Both the position numbers and the translations under genes were made by a program. The notes under the pieces were generated by a model. That model was given only the letters and a program-made list of their open reading frames with translations, was not told where the DNA came from and searched no databases. 64,000 nucleotides of DNA from assembly GCA_009746045.1 (NCBI GenBank), contig RPFO01000082.1, forward strand, positions 389,093 to 453,092. The letters run 5' to 3'. The DNA is from Mesostigma viride. Taxonomy: Eukaryota; Streptophyta; Mesostigmatophyceae; Mesostigmatales; Mesostigmataceae. The stretch's first letter is position 1, and every line of letters starts with the position of its first letter. Shown in pieces: positions 32,870 through 43,269 of the stretch.

Positions 32870-33165
32870 ATTAACAAGAAATTGGGGTCTCGCTGCGGGT
32901 AGACGACGCCCTAGTTTCGGCTCGTATTATATCTTTAGAGTGGGGCTTCAGTAGGGTGTAAAAAGGTGGCCGCATATATTGTATATATTTTTGGAGATCT
33001 TTCTGTGGTCAAGTTTAAGGGTAGTTGATAATTTTTTGCGGCCTTCAATTAACAGTTATTTTTTACTGCAACATAATTTTATGCTGTATATTTAAATAAT
33101 GATAAGGATTTCGATATTTTTTTGCACAATCTATTCGACATTTGTTTCTGCATGTCGAGAATTTA
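32870..33165. other. Gene B 3' region, AT-rich, no gene
   Basis: Holds one degenerate palindrome (32,884-32,905) and AT-rich sequence with AATAAT-like runs. Presumed 3' UTR and intergenic spacer. Confidence 0.4.
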
Positions 33166-33370
33166 TTGCTCCACCCCCACAAAAAAAATCGTTCCGGAAC
33201 TGTTCGAAGCGAATAGCACTGACAGGATTCGAACCCGGGTCCACATTAATGTTCGGAGTGAGGTAGGCCAGCCATCATGTTCCGCACTGAAATCTGGCTC
33301 GGGTCCGATCCCTTCCATTGCTCTTCGCTTCGAACAGCTCCGGAACAAGTTAGGTTTGGGGTTGGAGCAA
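33166..33370. mobile_element. 205-bp MITE with TA target duplication
   Basis: Ends TTGCTCCAACCCC-type form ~50-bp imperfect inverted repeats (33,166-33,217 with 33,319-33,370, both containing CTGTTCGAAGCGAA) and are flanked by TA on each side. TA duplication fits the Tc1/mariner class. The middle contains, on the minus strand, GGGTTCGAATCCTG, a tRNA T-arm or Pol III B-box look-alike. Confidence 0.72.
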
Positions 33371-33695
33371 TAAATACTTATTTGCCGGGCGCAGTTGTCA
33401 TTCCGCCTAGTACAATTGCGTCACTAGTACAATTTTTGTCTGGGTACGGTACGAACCAATAACGCAATATTTAGTATCTAATCGCCGCTGCTCTTGCTGA
33501 ATTTTATCCGGAAGCTGAAACAGGTGTCCGGTGAAGCGAATACTAGTGACTGGTGGTCGTGCCCTTCCATTACTCCTTATCGACAAATTTTGGGTTCTAC
33601 CTGCAGTTATAACCCTTGCGCGTCTGGCTGTCGGGGTCACCAATTTCCTGTCGATTGCAAGCAGCCAACCTTGCCGAAATTTAACACTGTCACAA

Positions 33696-34133
33696 ATGGA
33701 GCAGAGCAATATTTTCGGTTCTCAGCATACCTATGTGATGGTCGACAAAAATGAGCACGCTGCAAACATCAGAATTGATGTAGAGTTGCTCGGACCTTCT
33801 GCACAGTGGGGTGCAGGTGTCATTGCGTTCGGCAATGGCATGATCGATCTGGTGCCACCCGATTCAGATTTGAACCCTGCTTACCAATGCGTGCCTGACA
33901 ATCAGGCGAGAGTGGTGGTGGAGAGCACGGAAATTCCGGGCTCTCCCAATGTATCAATGATGCGCCTGAGGGCCGAGGCCCAGCAGGAGTTCCTGGCTGC
34001 TGCGGAGAACGGCGGGGCCAAGTGGAACACCAAAATGTATACAGGCGAGCCTCCCAACTACAGGGGAGACCAGTACCAGGGAGTGTACTCCTTCGGCGAT
34101 TTTGACATCGACGGATGGGGCACCTTTTTCTAG
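33696..34133 (+). CDS. Gene C: small unknown protein of element X
   Basis: 145 codons from ATG 33,696 to TAG at 34,131-34,133. The frame is open further upstream to about 33,531, so the start may instead lie in an upstream exon. Sequence MEQSNIFGSQHTYVMVDKNE, then IRIDVELLGPSAQWGAGVIAFGNGMIDLVPPDSDL and an acidic/aromatic tail (YSFGDFDIDGWGTFF). It looks like a small globular protein with normal composition. Lies on the same strand as gene B, 830 bp downstream, inside X. No family recognised. Confidence 0.5.
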   Translation: MEQSNIFGSQHTYVMVDKNEHAANIRIDVELLGPSAQWGAGVIAFGNGMIDLVPPDSDLNPAYQCVPDNQARVVVESTEIPGSPNVSMMRLRAEAQQEFLAAAENGGAKWNTKMYTGEPPNYRGDQYQGVYSFGDFDIDGWGTFF

Positions 34134-34517
34134 GCGCAATGCCTAAGTTGTCAAATACTCCGACAATGTCAAAATTGCGAATGATAAAATTACGGACATG
34201 TGCACATATATGTACTGATTCAATAAAAAATTTCGGCAATTTTGTTCCCGGCATTGATAATCAAAAGCTGCTAGCAAGCCAAGGACTTCAAAAGTGGCAA
34301 TAGATCGATGTAGGTCGTCGATAAACTTGTCTAGTCGTCATATTTCGGTCGCAAAATTCGTGCGTGGCCTGCAGGCATCGGACAAAGTGCACGCAACAGC
34401 AGGAGTCGGTTGAGTTCGAAGCACGGCAGACACAAAATTTCGGCGCAAAGTCCGTCGGGCGAAAAATTCGCTCGGCTGCCAAATTTTCGGCAAGAATTTC
34501 GGCGCAATGTCCGGTTT
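34134..34517. other. Subterminal region of element X
   Basis: Non-coding. The last ~100 bp before the terminus contain repeated GCCGAAATTT/AAATTTCGGCGC motifs, similar in kind to those inside the left end. AATAAA at about 34,222 could serve gene C polyadenylation. Confidence 0.45.
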
Positions 34518-34581
34518 TCGGACGATTGAAATTAGCGTTTTTTTCTTGCAAAAATCTACCCCATTCCGCGTGGGACCACCC
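34518..34581 (-). repeat. Right terminal inverted repeat of element X
   Basis: Ends CCGCGTGGGACCACCC, followed by GGTT. Matches 13,461-13,533 in reverse with one internal gap and one mismatch. Confidence 0.85.
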
Positions 34582-34599
34582 GGTTAGTATTGTTTTTGG

Positions 34600-35160
34600 G
34601 TAGGGTCGCTCTGCAGAGTGACCCCTACCCTTGCGCAATGTCGCAGTCTTTGTTTGTAAGGTCGCGCTGCAGAATGACCCCCTCACAATGCAAACTTCCA
34701 TTCAGTGTTTGTAGGGTCGCGCTGCAGAGTCACCTTTCCAAGATGCGTTATTCAATAACATTTTGTTTGTAGGGTCGCGCTGCAGAGTCACCTTTCCAAG
34801 ATACGTTATTCAATAACATTTTGTTTCTAGGGTGGCGCTGCAGAGTCACCTTTCCAAGATACGTTATTCAATCACATTTTGGTTGTAGGGTCGCGATGCA
34901 GAGTCACCCTTTCCAGATACGTTATTCAATAACATTTTGTTTGTAGGGTAGCCCTGCAGAGTCACCTTTCAAAGATACGTTATTCAATCACATTTTGGTT
35001 GTAGGGTCGCGTTGCAGAGTCACCCTTTCCAGATACGTTATTCAATAACATTTTGTTTGTAGGGTAGCGCTGCAGAGTCACCTTTCCAAGATACGTTATT
35101 CAATCACATTTTTGTTGTAAGGTCGCGCTGCCGAGTCACCCTTCCATGAAATATTTATAT
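34600..35160. promoter_or_regulatory. Second-type palindrome array upstream of gene A copy 3
   Basis: About ten palindrome-like sequences (GGGTCGCGCTGCAGAGTCACC and variants) begin at 34,603 and then repeat every ~58 bp inside a tandem unit containing AAGATACGTTATTCAATAAC. Their arms (GGGTCGC/GAGTGACC) differ consistently from those of element X. More degenerate ones follow at ~35,178, 35,211 and 35,308. The array lies in the intron or leader before copy 3 exon 1. Confidence 0.85.
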
Positions 35161-35398
35161 GCTATATTTTGTTGGTAGGGTCGTTCCTTAACATGGTTCT
35201 TTTGCGGAAGGGTCTCGCTACAGAATAACCCCTTCCCTGACATTAGTTACATCTTCGATTTTTTTTTCCCCAATCCTGAATGGGATTTCATCCTTGTTTC
35301 TTCTTAGGGTAGCGCTGCAGCGCCACCCCTCACGCTGATGCGAATTTACACTTTCTTCATCCGACATTGGTCTATTTGTTTTTCCTTATTTGCCGCAG

Positions 35399-36796
35399 AA
35401 GGAACAAGAGAAGGAGAGGGAACTTCAGCTTCAGAAGGAAAAGGAGGAGCAGGAGAGGGCCTCCTTGCTTCAGAAGGGAAAAGAGGTGGAGAGGGCCACC
35501 TATGTCGACAAGGTCAAGTCGACGAGCGAGTCTCCTAAGTATAGTACGCCACCCGCCTCTCCGCCCAAGGGCGTAGAGGAGTTTCCTCCTCTGTCAACAA
35601 TGCTTGCTGCCGGGGCTGGGCCAAGCTCCGTGGAGGCCTCCAAATCTCCCAAGCGGCCCGCACCTGAGGCACAGGCTGCCGGGGCTGGGTCCAGCTCCGT
35701 TGTGTCTCCACAGTCTCCCCAGCGGCCCGCCATCAACAAGGAGTCCCCCGTCCGCGGGAAGTCGACCTCAAACTCGCCGAGGTCCGCCCCCGTCGAGGTG
35801 GTTACCTCGAAGCCCAGCTCGCCGCCCAAGTCTTCTCCAAGGGCCCACCACGAGGCGTCTGAGCAGGGCAGCCCGCCGCCCAAGTCACCTCTAAGGTCCC
35901 ACCACGAGGCTTCGACCTCGAAGGTCAGCACGTCGCCCAGGTCTCCTTCAAGGTCCCTACCCGAGGCGTCGACCTCACAGCCCAGCTCGCAGCCCGCGTC
36001 TCCCCAAAGCTCCCCTCCAAAGAAGGGGGCGACCTCCAAGTCCCGATCACCGCCCAAGTCGCCTGCAAAGTCTCCAGGTCGGAAGTCTCCGCCCAAGCGC
36101 CGGTCGCCACCCAAGCGCCGGTCGTCAAACTCACCTCCGAGGAGCCGCTCCCCACAGGCAAGAAAGAAAGCAAGAGCGGAATGGGAGGAGAAGGAGGATG
36201 ACCATGAGCGGTTCCTGCGTGATCTGCAGAAGAACATTGACCTCCTGATCAGCATGGAGGACAGGGACAAGGCAGACCCAAGGCCACTGGAGGATCTTCC
36301 GGAGGAGGAAAGAAAGAGAAGGAATGACCGCATGGCACTTCTGACTTCTTATCTGGATCAGGCAACGCAGCACGCCGAAGATCTGGTGAATCTGGAGAAA
36401 AAGGACAAGGAACGGAAGGCCGCCCAGGAGCTCCTGGAAAGGGAGCAGAGGGAATGGGTGAAGAAGGAAAGGGCAGAGCGAGAGGCGAAGCAGGCAGAAA
36501 TGGAAGCTGCGGAGATGGAGGAGGCGGAGCGCAGGAAGAGGAGGGCGTCGTGGGAGCGGGACGAAAAGGAGAGAAAGGCGAATGAGGAAAGGAAAAAGAA
36601 GGACGAGGAGGCAAAGGCGAAGAGGAAGGTGCAGGAGGAGGGGAAGAGGATGATGGAGGCGGGTGTGGCGGCACGCCTGAAATACCAAGCCAAACTTGAG
36701 GAGGAGCGCAGGAAGGCGCAGGCTGCAGAAAAGTCGACGGAGGTGGATGGGAAGACCGCGGGGGTCTCGGAGAAGGAGGGTACGGAGCCGTCTCAG
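35399..36796 (+). CDS. Gene A copy 3 first recognised exon
   Basis: 466 codons, open. E/K/Q-rich start, then EEFPPL, KSP/SPPK repeats (about residues 80-250), RKKARAEWEEKEDD, and a long charged coiled coil with EREQREWVKKERAERE-type helices. Donor GTGAGA at 36,797. Counterpart of 22,781-23,971. Confidence 0.8.
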
Positions 36797-36955
36797 GTGA
36801 GAAACAGTTTTTACCCCCATTAGTGTGCGTGTTTTTTTTAACGGTTTCGTTATTCCTTATCTCTGCTAAGCTCGTCTGACCATGAATGGGTCATTTCGCA
36901 GAGTGACCCTAACCTGAACCAACAAGTATGCTTTTCCCTGTTGTTTTGATTTCAG

Positions 36956-37259
36956 AGGAAGCGGGGGGCAGACGAAAAGAAGTCAGAGGATCCCAAGAAG
37001 AGCGGGACAACAACGGAGGTGAGCGATAAGTAATCCTGTGTTTTTCGCCTTTGTTCTTTGTTCATTTGTCCTTCATTTCTGAGTTGCCGTTTCCTTCGCA
37101 TGTGTGATTAATTTATGGAGGGTCATTTCGCAGAGTGACCCTAAACTTTTTCAACGAGTATGCTTTCCTCTGTCTTGCTGCATCCAGAGGAAGAAAGGGG
37201 GAGATGAGACAGAGTCTCAGGGGAACGCCGAGGTTGGGAGTGGGGAGGAGAAATTGCGG
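36956..37259 (+). CDS. Gene A copy 3 small exons 2 and 3
   Basis: 36,956-37,018 (RKRGADEKKSEDPKKSGTTTE) and 37,188-37,259 (RKKGGDETESQ...EEKLR), both phase 0. They start with RKR/RKK and look like duplicates of each other. Absent from copies 1 and 2. The three introns around them each contain one palindrome (36,889, 37,122, 37,322). Confidence 0.7.
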
Positions 37260-37396
37260 GTGAGCTAATAATTTTTTCGCGCGTCAGTTAGTCCTTCGTT
37301 CTGTTTGAGATTTTTTTATGAAGGGTCACTTCGCAGAGTGACCCTAAACTTTTTTTCCGATTATGCTTTTTTTTCGTTTTGTGGACCTGTGTGCAG

Positions 37397-38459
37397 CCGA
37401 TCCAGTTGAGGGGCTTGGAAACTTGGAAGTCATGGTTGACGACTTACGAAAAACATCTGAACGATGACGCCAAGTCGTTCTTGAGCACCTTTGTGTCGAA
37501 GGAGATCGAAGTTGCGATCGATGACGGTGTCTGGCATGAAAGGATCTCAGTCGGGTCTGATGAGAATGTGAACCCTTGGAGTGATCCAACACTTCGTGAT
37601 CTTTTGTTCGAAGTCATGGGGCGGAGCCTTCGAGGCAAAAGGTTAAAGGGGAAAGATTGCATCTCTTTTCGACACCTTTGAGTTGCTTGTTACCGAGTGC
37701 GGGTCAACGATACCCGACGCAGCGGATGTTACAGCTTATGTTCCTCGAAGCCTGCTCGTCTGGATCAAGCTGTCTTGTGCGACCAAACAGTACTGCAAGG
37801 ACACGAGACAGCACCCATTGTCACACGAGTATTTTGACATCATCATATCTGTCTGCAGGTGGGAAATGTACCAGGTCCTAGAGCAGGGGAAGACAGGTGA
37901 GGATTGGGACACCTCCCCGCTGACGGAAATGGATGTCAATCTGCTCTTGAAGAAAGGGTTCAAGGCTGCACAGTTCGACTGGGATGTCTTCGGCGACTTT
38001 CTGGTCGCCATGGACCACTCGGTATCTCCCGAGTTGTTCAGGGCTGGTTCGGAAGTGATTGAAGATTTGGATGGGGTTAGATCGCACTTCCTTTCGTCGT
38101 ATTCAGTGTGGATGGCGCAGTTTAGGGTGAACCCAGACCCTATTCTTCCGAGTCGAGCTGTTGAATTGTTTCTTCAGTTGTGCGAGGATGAGATCCTGCG
38201 TTTTCGTCAGAGTGGGGAGTTCGACATGGCCGGACAGTATGAGCCCCCACGAAAGGAGGTTGTCGCATGGCTTGAGTACAAGGGGATCGACGACTGCCTG
38301 TCGTTAGTGACGGCGAACATAAACGAGAAATCATGGAGTCAGGACATGCTATCTCACTTGATTCTTCGGACGTTTTTCGAAAACGAACTGAGCCACACAA
38401 CTCCATCTGAGATGTGGCCGATCGGACAAGTGTTGCGGGAGTGGAGATTTGACATTGAG
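37397..38459 (+). CDS. Gene A copy 3 exon equivalent to exon 2 domain
   Basis: Begins PIQLRGLETWKSWLTTYEK and ends WPIGQVLREWRFDIE before GTAATT. One frame change lies near 37,655. Homologous over its length to 21,538-22,587 but much diverged. Confidence 0.75.
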
Positions 38460-38575
38460 GTAATTATTGACATTTGTGTACATTTTTATTCAGTCCGTTT
38501 AGATTGTGTTGTGTATTTCTTTTGTTGAAAATTGTTACTAACGATCAACGCATTTCTTTCTCTCCTTCCCGCCAG

Positions 38576-39064
38576 GAGGGTGACATTCCACGTTTTGAGG
38601 GACAAAGTCCTTCAGCGTGGAACCCGGAGGTAAGCAAATGCCGCTAAAGGTTCGGGGTCGATTTGTGAAGATAGAATATTAAAGAAATAGTTCCTGTTTT
38701 GACTGACTTTGTATATTTATCTGAACGCACGTTTCGTCTTGCAGGATGACGATCAACCTTTCGAAGAGGTCGAAGGGATGGGGACGGAGAACGTAGAGGT
38801 AGGAAATTTGTTTCATTTTACTGTTAAAGCTTAGGGTTGGGGTCGTTTCGCAGAGCCACGTTAAAACAAAACTAATGCTCGTTTTTTTTATGTCATCTGA
38901 ATTATTATTATTTTTTTTTCATGCAGGAGGTGGACGAGGAGGAAGAGGAGGAGAAGGAGCAGGAGGTGGACGAGGAGGAAGAGGAGGAGGAGCACGAGGA
39001 GGAGGAGGAGGAGGAGGAAGAAAATGAGCCCGAGCCAACTCCGAAGGGGAAGGGGAAGGCAAAG
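38576..39064 (+). CDS. Gene A copy 3 small acidic exons
   Basis: Three phase-0 exons: 38,576-38,629 (EGDIPRFEGQSPSAWNPE), 38,745-38,798 (DDDQPFEEVEGMGTENVE) and 38,927-39,064 (EEEEEKEQEVDEEEEE then EPTPKGKGKAK). They take the place of exons 3-5 of copies 1 and 2. Confidence 0.7.
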
Positions 39065-39198
39065 GTTTGTACAATGTTTTTTAAGTTTTTAACGCTGAAG
39101 GTCGCGCTGCAGAGCTAGGATGCCAGAGTTCAGATTACTCTTCTTAATACATTTCGCTTCATGTGTATGTTGTGTGTTGTTGGTATACCTTCCAGCAG

Positions 39199-39707
39199 GC
39201 TAAAAAAAGGGCGACGACGACACTCCAAGCAGCTTACCTAAAGCTTATTGCCAGAAGGAAGAAGGTGCAGACTCTGTGATATTGGCGAACTCATCCTAGG
39301 CAATCCCCCTAAGGATGTTACGATGGGTGCCGGGGAGTTTCGCAAGTATCTCACCCAACTACGCGTTGAGGCGGCGGCCGATTTCGCAATGCAATCGACA
39401 CCTTCAACGGTGACCTGGCCTATGATTTTGTCAACCAAGTCAAGTCCAAGGGCACCGAAAAGTTCAAGTGGAAACCAAAGGCGTACACGGAGGCGAAGGT
39501 GGACAAGGTCATCAAGTTCATGAAGTGGGATCTCAAGAGAAGGGATCGTGAACGGGCGAAGCTGCTTGAGGGTCAGGCAAAAGCGTCCAAAAAGAAGAGG
39601 GATGCGGATAAAAAGGAGAAGGGGAAGGATAAGGGGGAGGATGACGCGGCCGGGGGGAGAAGGGCGGGAAGGGAAAGAAGGGGAAGAAGGCGGGAGAAAA
39701 GGAAGAG
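39199..39707 (+). CDS. Gene A copy 3 exon equivalent to exon 6, frameshifted
   Basis: Contains GEFRKYLTQLRVEAAADF in one frame, then TFNGDLAYDFVNQVKSK and YTEAKVDKVIKFMKWDLKRR in another. The break lies near 39,390, the same part of the protein that is broken in copies 1 and 2. Confidence 0.65.
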
Positions 39708-40110
39708 GTGCGTTTTTTGCGGAATTTAGATTTAGAGGGGTAGCTCTGTGGAGTGAACCTTTTTACCTTCTCCGTGCTTTGCACCCTATTCGGTATTTTT
39801 TGTCTGCACGCCGACTATTTGCAAACGTTAAACTATTTATTGTTTTCCTGTCTCATCTTCGTCAATGCCTTCCTCCAGGGTGGCGAGGGGGAGAAAGGCG
39901 GAAAAGGAAAGAAGGGGAAGAAGGCGGGAGAAAAGGAAGCGGTGCGTTTTTGGTGATTTAGATTCAGAGGGGTAGCTCCGTGGAGTGACCCTTTTTACCT
40001 TCTGTGTTCTTAGCACCCTACTCTGAGATTTTCCTACGCTCGCGGACTATATGCATACGTTAAACTATTTATTGCTTTCTTGTCTCATGTTCGTCAATGC
40101 CTTCGTTCAG
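39690..40110 (+). repeat. Tandemly duplicated exon-intron unit in gene A copy 3
   Basis: The end of exon 39,199-39,707 plus its intron (39,708-39,878) is repeated as the small exon 39,879-39,941 plus intron 39,942-40,110. Both exon pieces encode KKGKKAGEKE. Both introns begin GTGCGTTTTT, carry a GGGGTAGCTC-type palindrome and end near CGTCAATGCCTTC. The duplication adds 21 codons in phase. Confidence 0.82.
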
Positions 40111-41270
40111 GGTGCCGAGGGGGAAGGAGACGGTGACGGAAGGTTGGCCGGCAATGATGCCGTTTTTGCACTCGTCAAGGAGATGCTTAACTACGTCGAA
40201 GCCAGGGGCAAGGCGCCGGCGTCGGATATATTAAAGTGGCCTACCTTCTCCCCTTTTCTTGAGCTTCTGAAAGCACTTTCAAAGCTCTTCAAGGAGGGGA
40301 TCCTGACGAGTAGTGGAAAGGTGGACAAGGAGCCGATCATCAAAGAGTGGAAGATGGCAACGACCGTGGACTCCGAGAAGGAGATCAGGGACAAAGCCAT
40401 TCGGGACGCGAATGCTGTGCGGGAATCCCGTTGGATTCGACCGAGTGACTTCATCGATACCGGTTGCAATAGCATGCGCATTCACACCGTCAACGGGCTG
40501 ATTTTGCCTGACAACATGAGGCAGCGGTTGCTAAGCGATGAGGTGTTCAGGGAGAACGGGCGCATCTTGCTGAATGCAAAGACAAACAGTTTGCATTTTA
40601 AGGTGTGCATCCCTGTGTGGCAGTTCGCCTTTCAAGCGCTTGCGGAAACCAAGCCAAGCCTCTTCGCCAAACACATCACGTCCTCTGGCCCTTACCGGGA
40701 TTGGCTGAAAAAATGCCATGGCGCTAGGACTGACGCGGAGTTCGTGGGCTCGCGTTACTTTCGCCCCTTGTCCGACAAGGAGATTGAGAAGTATCTTGGA
40801 ACCAAGTCCACCGCTTCTTTCCTCAAGAGAGGTGTTGAGTTCCGGACCTATGCACGAGTCGGGGAACAAGACGACGTTCTGCCCTTTGATTTTCAACCAA
40901 GGGAGGTCTTCAGCCTAATAAGCCAGGCCTCCTTAAAGGCATTCGACCCAAGATTTCACGAGAACATCCTGATGGCGAATATCTCGTTCTTCGATATGCG
41001 GTGGTCGACGGAAACCACTATTTCAAGGGTTTAAAGTCTTTCAAGCAATTGGAGGGGGAATGGACGCCCGGTGTGACACATGTTAAGAAACTAATGTGTG
41101 AAGGGGGGGCAGCGTCTGAGAACGCGAAGGACAGTGCCGCGGCGGCTAAACTTTTCTCATCCCTCATGGAACAATTCCATACTGGGTACGGGGGAACGAA
41201 CGTCATTCTGCTTCGGGGGGCCGACCTTCTTCCAAATTGGGACGAGTGTAAAAAGTTCCCGGAAATATCT
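40111..41270 (+). CDS. Gene A copy 3 exon equivalent to exon 7
   Basis: Encodes NDAVFALVKEMLNYVEARG, FSPFLELLKALSKLFKEG, VGSRYFRPLSD and GGTNVILLRGADLLPNWDE. A frame change lies near 40,984 (FHENILMANISFF versus VVDGNHYFKGLKSF). The next intron (41,271-41,602) has three palindromes, as does the equivalent intron of copies 1 and 2. Confidence 0.75.
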
Positions 41271-41602
41271 GTAAGTGGTAGTTCTATCTATGGCAATGGT
41301 GACGCTGCAGTTCCACCACTTCGTCGTGTTATGTCGAGTAAGGGTCGCACTGTGGAGTGACCATGTCAAAAGTCTTCCTTTATCATGCATTATAAATGCG
41401 GGAAGTCGCACACAGAAACGACAATGGCAGTCAAACTCTCATCCCGACATATTTCTGGGGTGGTTTCGCAGAGTGACCCTAACTTACCGATTTCGGCGCT
41501 GAAGACCATTTTTCGCGCTCCCGTGCGTTCATAACGTCACGCTGCAAGTCGACCCTTGAATTGTTCTTGTGTGTCAATTTTTCGTTCCTCTGTTCGTGAC
41601 AG

Positions 41603-42211
41603 GAGGTTGGGAAGAAGAAGCTGGATCGCCTATTCGAAATCTCCAAGGGCGCCAATGCCGAAGATCAGGCGGTAGCGGATCGGACGCTTGGGCAGGCGCT
41701 TCTGGATGTTTGGAATTACAACAGGCTGTACTTGCACGGCGTCGTGAAGCAGGGCAAAGGGCATTTTATTCCCGATGGCCATTACACGAACCTGCTGGCG
41801 TACATCCTGCCGGCCACCAAACAATCAGTCGGGAGGGAAGGGAGTTTGGAGGGGAGTAAGGAGGATAAGGGGGAGTTGAGGGAGGAAGAAGGCGAGCGGA
41901 AAAAAAACAAGGCCCAACCTTCCCAAATTTCAAATTACAATCGAGTTCTGGCGAACACCTTCCTGCGCCTCACAAAGGCCAGGCCGGATGATGAGAATGA
42001 CGTCACACCAGCTTCTGAGGAGACTATGACTCTCAGATGCCGGTTCGCTAACGCCGAGGGCACCAAGAAGGGGCAAAAGGTGTCCTGGACGTCTGTAAGG
42101 AACCTGGCGTCGTTTCCGATGATGGACGCTGTGTGTGAATGCATCATGAGTGGGGAGGTTGGGCCCGAAAAGCTGTCAAAGTTGGTGGAGTTGGCCAAGG
42201 ACGTACTTGAG
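41603..42211 (+). CDS. Gene A copy 3 exon 8 part 1, before CACTA insertion
   Basis: Begins EVGKKKLDRLFEISKGANAED, with ADRTLGQALLDVWNYNRLYLHG and KKGQKVSWTSVRNLASFPMMDAV. Broken after KDVLE by the element at 42,212; the codon series resumes at 45,174 with CVRQFILIKFQEK. Confidence 0.8.
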
Positions 42212-43269
42212 CACTCTGGGCTCGAACTTGGGTAATAGTGGGGTAAAATGAGGTAAAAGTGGGGTAAAAGGTAAAAAATTATTACCCTCAAGGTAATAAT
42301 GGGGTAAAAGGTAATTGTGGGGTAATTTTTTACCTTGGTTTTACCTGGTTTTTACCCTCCAAGGTAGAAATGGTTAAATATTACCCGTGTTTTACCCTCC
42401 AAGGGTAAATGTGGGTAATTTATTACCATAGTTCTACCCTAGGGGCTAATATAGGGTAATATCTGGTAATATGAGGGTAATGGAGGCTAAAACCTTATTG
42501 GTATGTATTATGTGATCAAAATGAACTACCTTCTTGGGTTTCCTGCGGTGTTGCATAACTCTGGGCCATGATTTTTTTTTTTTTAGACTACATCATTTGA
42601 AACAACCATTGCTAGCAGAACTAGGGTTAGCATCTCATGTGTCCCTAATGAAAAACCGTTGGTCCGACAGTTCGTAGAAAATCGTGATGGAAAAATCAGG
42701 CATTCGCTCGTACTCCGGAGATCTTTCGATCCTAGGTACACTACGCGCGAAGCTAGTACCACCGGTGACCGGATATACTTAAGTATATTATCCGGCCCTC
42801 GGCCGCTATACTATCTCGGTCGGGTAATGTTCGGAGCGCAGCGAAGGAGCTCCTTACTTATTGAAAAGGGACGGAAACGAGTTATCAGCGGCGACAGACG
42901 ACGGACGAAGTAGCTGCGACGGGCCACGGGCCACGGGCCACTAGCCTTACCCACCCCGCGGCAACCAACGGTCGGCCCACCAATTTAGCAGGCCAGCGTG
43001 AAATTTCAAATGATGGCCGCGGATGACGGTATGGCTGTCGACAGCCACCTGTTGTAGGTCGTGCCTGTTGGGCAAGCTACACTTTCATTGTTGGACGCTT
43101 GGAAACGGGGGGTTAACATGAAAGATGCTTAGGTATTTGATGACGGGTCTTTTGAAAATCTGGACACTGGGTGCCGTATGCTCTTAAGAGGAGAAGATTG
43201 CTGGGACCAACTGTCAGGGTAAGAAGGTGGCACCGGTAGTGACGCCTGGGTAAGGTGAGGTTTTGTTTG

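Larger units (their letters stand above)
13461..34581 (+). mobile_element. Element X: 21.1-kb DNA transposon-like element with inverted termini
   Basis: Left end 13,461-13,533 and right end 34,518-34,581 are inverted copies (GGGTGGTCCCACGCGG outermost, then a T-rich block and TTTCAATCGTCCGA), with one 13-bp gap. Both ends are flanked by GGTT (13,457-13,460 and 34,582-34,585), a possible 4-bp target duplication. Inside are divergent gene A (minus) and gene B transposase (plus), the small gene C, and minisatellites at the shared 5' region. All CTGCAG-centred palindromes inside are of one type, and a second type starts 20 bp beyond the right end. Copy 1 is a second, truncated member. The superfamily is not identified. 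Confidence 0.75.

Noticed and set aside
33220-33245. tRNA gene on the minus strand
   Set aside because: Only a T-arm-like sequence with a weak stem; no D-arm, anticodon arm or acceptor pairing.
35390-35398. Start of gene A copy 3 at 35,390
   Set aside because: The codon is TTG and lies within the acceptor TTTGCCGCAG; the exon is internal and its true start is not in place.
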